From Trogon surrucura (lineage: Eukaryota > Chordata > Aves > Trogoniformes > Trogonidae), in contig CM036621.1 in assembly GCA_020746105.1 (NCBI GenBank), positions 45,480,264 through 45,544,263 on the forward strand: a stretch of 64,000 bases of DNA, in the 5' to 3' direction. Positions 58,616 through 64,000 of this stretch are shown here, in pieces. Numbering within the stretch: position 1 is the first letter of the stretch; each line of letters begins with the position of its first letter. The notes beneath the pieces are model-generated. The model searched no databases, had not been told where the DNA came from, and saw only the letters and a list, made by a program, of their open reading frames with translations. The translations under genes and the position numbers were made by a program.

Positions 58616-61600
58616 TCACATGTTGTAGGCAACATAAATAGGATCCAGCTGGTCAGCTAAAAATCCGTCTCTCAAGTGCATTCGTTGTTTCTCACCACGG
58701 GAATTGATCGGAATAACACCGGGGTCCACGATGACTACAACACCCACTATGAGATAATGCTCTTCCAGAACCACATTTGTTACCAGTGCAACCAGGTCCA
58801 ACGCTTCTTGCTCCAAGCCTTCCAGCTCCACAACCACCACCAGCAAGTTGGTCCACGTAAACACAGCACTGTTGGCGTGATACAAATATTAGTGGTGAGA
58901 AAAAAAAATACATAGTCAAAGGAAGCTAGTTATCAAAGAAAGACTCACTGCAAATGAATTTTGTAAGGACTTGAACGATATAATAAATGAGAACAAATGA
59001 TATAACAGTAATGTGAAAATATTCATAAATCAAGAGGCATTAAAGCTGTAACTTGGGATAGTCTTTGCCACTTGTTTTTTAATTGTCCATGTACAAAATA
59101 CCAGTAGGTCTTTTTCTCTTACATGTATACAATCTTGTATTTACAAGTCCTTTGCACTTATGTATTAAAATGGGAACCACGAAGATTCCTCATTATTAAA
59201 GGGAAGACAAAACCTCCCAAAGCTTACAAGTAAATGCTACCACTTTGAGAACGCAGAGCGCCAACAGCCAAATGGCATACACTATCCGTTGGGACCAAAC
59301 GAGAGTAATATATGTTAGAAGGGATCATCCAAGAAATCCTTGAGATGTGTTTACCACTTCCAAGTGTGTACATTCTGACACAGCCAGGGAAGTCCACAAC
59401 ACAACTCGCAAACGCTCTGCTGCACTGTTCACACCCTGCCCTCCCTGTCTTTCAGACTATGAAGATCAAACTCTGATAAAGGTGTAGGCTTTTTCAATTT
59501 TTTTTTGAGCAGCAGAGTCAGGGGAAAGAGCGGCATTATATTTCAGTTACTGCAGTAGTTTCTAAGCAAAGTTTTGGTGAGTTCACTCTACAACAAGCTC
59601 TCAGTCTAGCATGCTGCTCCACAGAGCTTAACTTCTGCTGCTTTAGAAGAAATAAAAGTACAGAGAAGTAATACTGAGGGTCTTACCATTCTGCAATGCT
59701 CTTATGTGCTCTTATTACAGAGGTCTCTATATCAATGGGATGGTACCTCATTCCTCTGAGCTCCAGTGTTTCATCCAAAGAACCTACCACATACAGGGCA
59801 TCATGTCTCTCTGCAACATAGCACAGACATTTAAAACATTATCAGATCTACAGAAAAAACATGGTCATTTGTATGTGCTCATTCCTGATCTTCTAAAATG
59901 CTCCCAGTGCTTCCTAAGAGAGTCTATAATACACATCAAGCTGCACCATCTGGAGACAAGAGAATGAAGGGGTCATGTAGCACTTCTGCCTGTTGACTCC
60001 AAGCAAATGAAACCAGCCTAAAAAGAATTCCTGAGTCATCTGATTCTGTCTCTTCTCTCATGTAATGTAATCCCAGTTCATAAATCAAATCAAAATTCAT
60101 TTTTAAGCATCTCTTTGTCCCACCATTCTTACCAGAAAACTCTGATCAATAGGAACACTTGTCAGTTTCCAAATGTAATTTTTTTTCTTTTTAAAACCAG
60201 TTTATACCTACTTGTCCTCATGCTAGCAATATTCTTCTCAGCTTTAGTTCCCCATAGTTAATGCAGCAAGAATAACTCTATCACCTCCTCAGCCTCAGCT
60301 TTACTAGGTTAAATAAGCAAAGCTCTCTTAGACCCTTCTTGGAGGATATGCTCTCCACATTGCCACATTCATCCAGCAACTCTGTTAGTTGAACTTAGCT
60401 TTTTTGTGTGCTTATTTTATAATTTTCCTTAATCGTGTAACTTGGAGGACCAAAAGCATGCTGGGAAGCTGCTCTGTATTATTTCATGCATACTTGCTAC
60501 ATTAATTCACCAGCCTTTCAAACACTGACAAACCAAAAGACAACTGACATTGGTCCACAGTGATTAAAATCTCTACGATACGTAATTTTTCAGAAAGCTA
60601 CAAGGCACAAAACCTTGCTATAGTAACCTAGTGCCTTGCCACCTGCAACTTCTCTTTCTTTGTGAACGTCTGCTCACAGATTCCAATTTCTGTCAACTAC
60701 CAGCTTTCTCAAGAACAGGGAAGCTGTTTCACTTTGAAGTGACAGAAGGACAATTCCATCAAAGCATCCTGTGCAGAACCTTCCACCGAGCAGCAGTGTG
60801 CCCTGGAGGTCAGGTAGCTACCCTAGAAAATCAGAGAGGAGGAAAGCGAGGAAAGCTTTGAGCACCTTGGCTGACTGTTCTTTACCAGTTCTGCTTTAGA
60901 CCAGCTCTGAACAGGAAGATGACAGGAAGTAAAACACTTTTCAGGGAGCTGGACCTACATTACATCAGCTACCACCAGTAGCCTGATACCACATTCCTTC
61001 AGGGGCAGAGACTCAGGAGCAGCTGGCCAACACAGCTGCTCAATGTACTGCGTAGGGTGAATGGGTGGAGAGGCCTAGTGCCAAGAGAGGACAGACCCTT
61101 TTAATGGTGGTAGTTGTGGGCTAAGGATACCACACATCTCTGATGAAGACTTTCTTTACCAGAATTCACCTTTTGCTCTCTGATGCACTCTGGCTGTGGA
61201 AGAGGGAAGCATGCATGACACTACTCAGCAGACGGAATTGAGCAGGCTGCAGGGATTTCTCCAGCTGGAGAAATAGCATTCAGCTTTCTTGTTCTCAAGA
61301 ACCCCAGGTAGACTGAATAGCGTACGAGCACAGCAGACTGGAGGACTACCCTCTCTTAGCAACTACATCCAACAGTTACATCACAGACCATTTCTGAACC
61401 TTGGACTGGTATCCACTCCAACAGATGGGATAGCTCCTCAACAGAAGTCTGTACCTTCAGCCCCTTGCTCTCCTTGCTCACTCTCCTTCTTTCACACAGT
61501 GGAGGATTAAAAGTAGGATGGACATGCATGGTGTCACCCAAACAGACGCTTATGTTCCCGAAGTGGCAATGCTGCTTTTCTATCTGGTACCACAAGTGAC

Positions 61601-63806
61601 TACAGGAAATATAAAAGGTGCCTGCAAACCCTCCACAGTTCAGTATCTAGTGACAGCAGTGAGGGGACACTGACACTATCCCTTCAATTAAGTCCAATTA
61701 CAGACTATTAGCAATATACATTTGCTATTAAGTTATAAGCATTCCAATTCCTTTTCTCAGGATGGTTAGACGTAACTTTTTTTTTAAAAAAAAATGTGTG
61801 ATAATCAGGAGTTATACCTACTCCTATTTGTCTCAACAGAAAAAGGAGCAGCTTTTCTTCCATCTGCTTATATTTCTCAAGTTTAGACATCTTGGCTTAG
61901 ATTGAAAAAAATGAGAAAAACTATTTACTTTCTATACTGGAAAAATAATGGAGAAGTTACTCCTCTAGACCTTTAGCTTCTGAAAGGGTGGAAAATTCCT
62001 GGTATGTACGTCTCAAAACTGCTGAATGGCAACACTATTCATATTCTCTAGATCAGCACTGAAATACTGCATCCTGTCTGTAAGGAAAGAGGTTCAGAGG
62101 AAAAGTGAGTAAAAAGGCTCTAGTGTTTCTGCCACATGGGCTCATATTATTTTGTCTAAGTAGAAATAAAGGAAGATGAACATGATTGCTGGATCTGTCA
62201 AAAGGGCATTATGAATTTCTTATTTTGCATGATTACCCAGTATCATTATCATTCCTGTTACATTTAGCACTTTTGTCTGATGCAAGTCAGGATAAACTTG
62301 GAGGACTTGCTAGCTCAATCACCCCATGGAGTTTCAAACACATGCTTCTCTAAGTACATTCGTTTTCTCTCACCTCCACTAGCATCAGTAAGCTCTGTTC
62401 TGCGCAGAAAGCCAAGGTACCCAGTCCGAGCCCATATGGTCTGAGTGTCTCCAAAACTCAAGCGAGCAGTAAAGTGATCAGCGTGCAGTGCTTCTTCTCC
62501 ATACACTGTGTAGTAACCAGTAGCGTTGTGCGGACTACTCACCCATATCTAAAGGATTTATAAAGGAAAATAAAATAATGAAAGGGAACCGTTTCTGTAT
62601 AAACGGGTTATTTTGGAGACGCAGGCAGCATAATTTATTGGTTTAAAAGATCTGTTCCACTGACAATTTTGTTGTTTCTAAAATGTCAGTAATTTTATTA
62701 AAATAATTCACTAACTTCTGCCTCGCAGAAAATGACCAAGAAAAAAAGAGTAAAATGGAGTTTTAGATACACAGGATGGTAAAGAGGAAAAATGAACTAG
62801 GTGTTTGGCTTACTGGAAAGGAACACCTGTTAGCTGGGCATCTTAGTATGCACAAATCCAGATGTACATAAAACAAAGATTAAACCAAACAGCAAATTAC
62901 CTCATTACTACTGTCCACTGATGAGAGTACAGAGGATATTCACTGTCTCATCTAGCTGCCAGTCAGACACAGACCAGTCAACTGACATCACTCAAACTGG
63001 CATTCAGTAGTTTGGAAGAGGAGGGAGGAAACCATGCAGACAGACACACAAGTACGTGAACAGTTGCAGCTCTCTGCAGAGGTCATTCACTTGCCACACC
63101 AGGGTGACTGTGGCCATTCCACTAAGAGACAGGCACTTCTTGGGCATGATTTATCTATATATTAAAACACTACTGATAAGCAAAGTGAAACAGCATCAAA
63201 GCTTTACCTCTCCTAAATGTGAGTCTCCCAGAGGTCCCTTGGTTTCTGTGTGTGCTATGATGACCTTTACCCCTGGAAGAATCTTGAAGAAGCAGCAAAT
63301 GTTTAAAATAGAAGTTGAGAGAAACTGAATTAATCAAAACAAAAGTTAATAATGTGGAGACCCAGAAGTCAACAGTGTGTGCAACAGTCTGTTCCCTTTC
63401 TACTCCTCTCTGCACCATAGACATTTAAAATCTAAGAAACTACTTAAAATCTAAGAAACTATTTTGCAGCTTCAGAGTTGAAGTTTGTTTCACACCTGAA
63501 AACTGCCTTCTGCATGAAAGCCTCTGATTTTTTCCAGTTGTAGTGTGTAGTAACATCCTATTGCCTCAGTTTATGCACCTGGCTTCATTTGAACTAGCTG
63601 TTCATTCTGCGCTCTCCCTCTAGTGCCTCTCCTAGATATACTGTGATTAGTGAAGCTTGTTGCACAGATGCTGTACCCAGATCCAGCTGAAGCAGCTCAC
63701 CACCCAGGAAAGGGGCATGAGGAGGAAGGATTGCTCTCAGTCTCTCACCTTCCCAGACTCCATGAGCGGCAGACTGTGTGGAGAACCTCTCTCTACCAAG
63801 CGCACC
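58616..63806 (-). CDS. DIP2A: DIP2A, disco-interacting protein 2 homologue A (C-terminal exons, partial)
   Basis: DIP2 proteins carry two AMP-binding (acyl-CoA ligase / FAAL-like) domains and act in lipid metabolism; DIP2A was also described as a follistatin-like 1 receptor. Only the last five coding exons are here, in gene order: 63749-63806, 63208-63282, 62374-62548, 59687-59810, 58616-58868, with joining phases. They encode the end of the second adenylate-forming domain: RLVERGSPHSLPLMESGK, ILPGVKVIIAHTETKGP, IWVSSPHNATGYYTVYGEEA, WARTGYLGFLRRTELTDAS, HDALYVVGSLDETLELRG, VFTWTNLLVVVVELEGLEQ, and the terminal DPIYVAYNM before the stop. The match to vertebrate DIP2 is near-perfect. DIP2A rather than DIP2B or DIP2C rests mainly on closeness to LSS. 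The 5' part continues beyond 64000. Confidence 0.9.
59811..62373 (-). other. DIP2A intron, 2.6 kb
   Basis: Intron between the exon ending TDASG and the exon starting with ERHDALYVV. No exon-like conserved segment or recognised repeat is seen; short frames in it are chance. Confidence 0.7.
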
Positions 63807-64000
63807 CTGAGAAAACAAAAGGATGCATTCGTATCAGGATTGATGAACTTACACAGGAGTTAAATAGACGTGTTCCAACAGATCCAGTGCTATCCTATCC
63901 TGAGCTGCGCTGAGCAAACTGTGACGACGCCAGACACTATGTTCCGTTATTCACAACGCAGTAAGAGTGAAGAGTTTTCAGCTGTCTTCCAGACTTCATA

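Overview
The window is vertebrate nuclear DNA, almost certainly from a bird. It has split genes with GT/AG introns of modest length, CR1 LINE tails ending in ATTCTGTG repeats, CpG-island promoters, and proteins close to other tetrapod orthologues. Every multi-exon model below was built by hand from splice sites and reading phase. Exon lengths keep frame throughout, and product lengths match the human proteins as I remember them.

Left part (about 0.2-39.1 kb, + strand) is the death-receptor signalling cluster. CFLAR (c-FLIP, 488 aa) is a pseudo-caspase with Arg and Tyr in place of catalytic His and Cys. CASP10 (516 aa) and a CASP8-type gene (462 aa; CASP8 or the non-placental paralogue CASP18) are both catalytically intact. 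All three have two death-effector domains (DEDs) followed by a caspase domain and share an exon layout, as expected for old tandem duplicates. Their products meet on FADD: caspase-8/10 are initiator proteases and c-FLIP controls them. A CpG island at 15 kb is the likely CASP10 promoter. The 25-31 kb stretch before the CASP8-type gene has no convincing coding gene but carries an old solo LTR.

Middle (39.4-50 kb, - strand) is a complete LSS gene (lanosterol synthase, 21 coding exons, 758 aa) with a CpG-island promoter at 49.25-49.97 kb. Its 3' end faces that of the CASP8-type gene, with polyadenylation signals about 330 bp apart.

Right part: 50-55.5 kb has no supported gene. At 55.6-56.7 kb (- strand) lies a C2H2 zinc-finger gene or retrocopy whose fingers are split between frames. 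At 58.6-63.8 kb (- strand) are the last five coding exons of DIP2A, whose upstream part lies beyond the window. In human, CFLAR-CASP10-CASP8 and LSS/DIP2A are on different chromosomes (2q33 and 21q22.3), so the window spans a synteny junction.

I saw no new gene system. The most interesting points are in the CASP8-type gene: a 29-bp tandem duplication that rewrites the C-terminus, a Trp-to-Ile change in the substrate pocket, and a linker nearly free of Asp. Also notable are a possible SREBP/NF-Y module before LSS and an ARE-like site in the CASP10 island.
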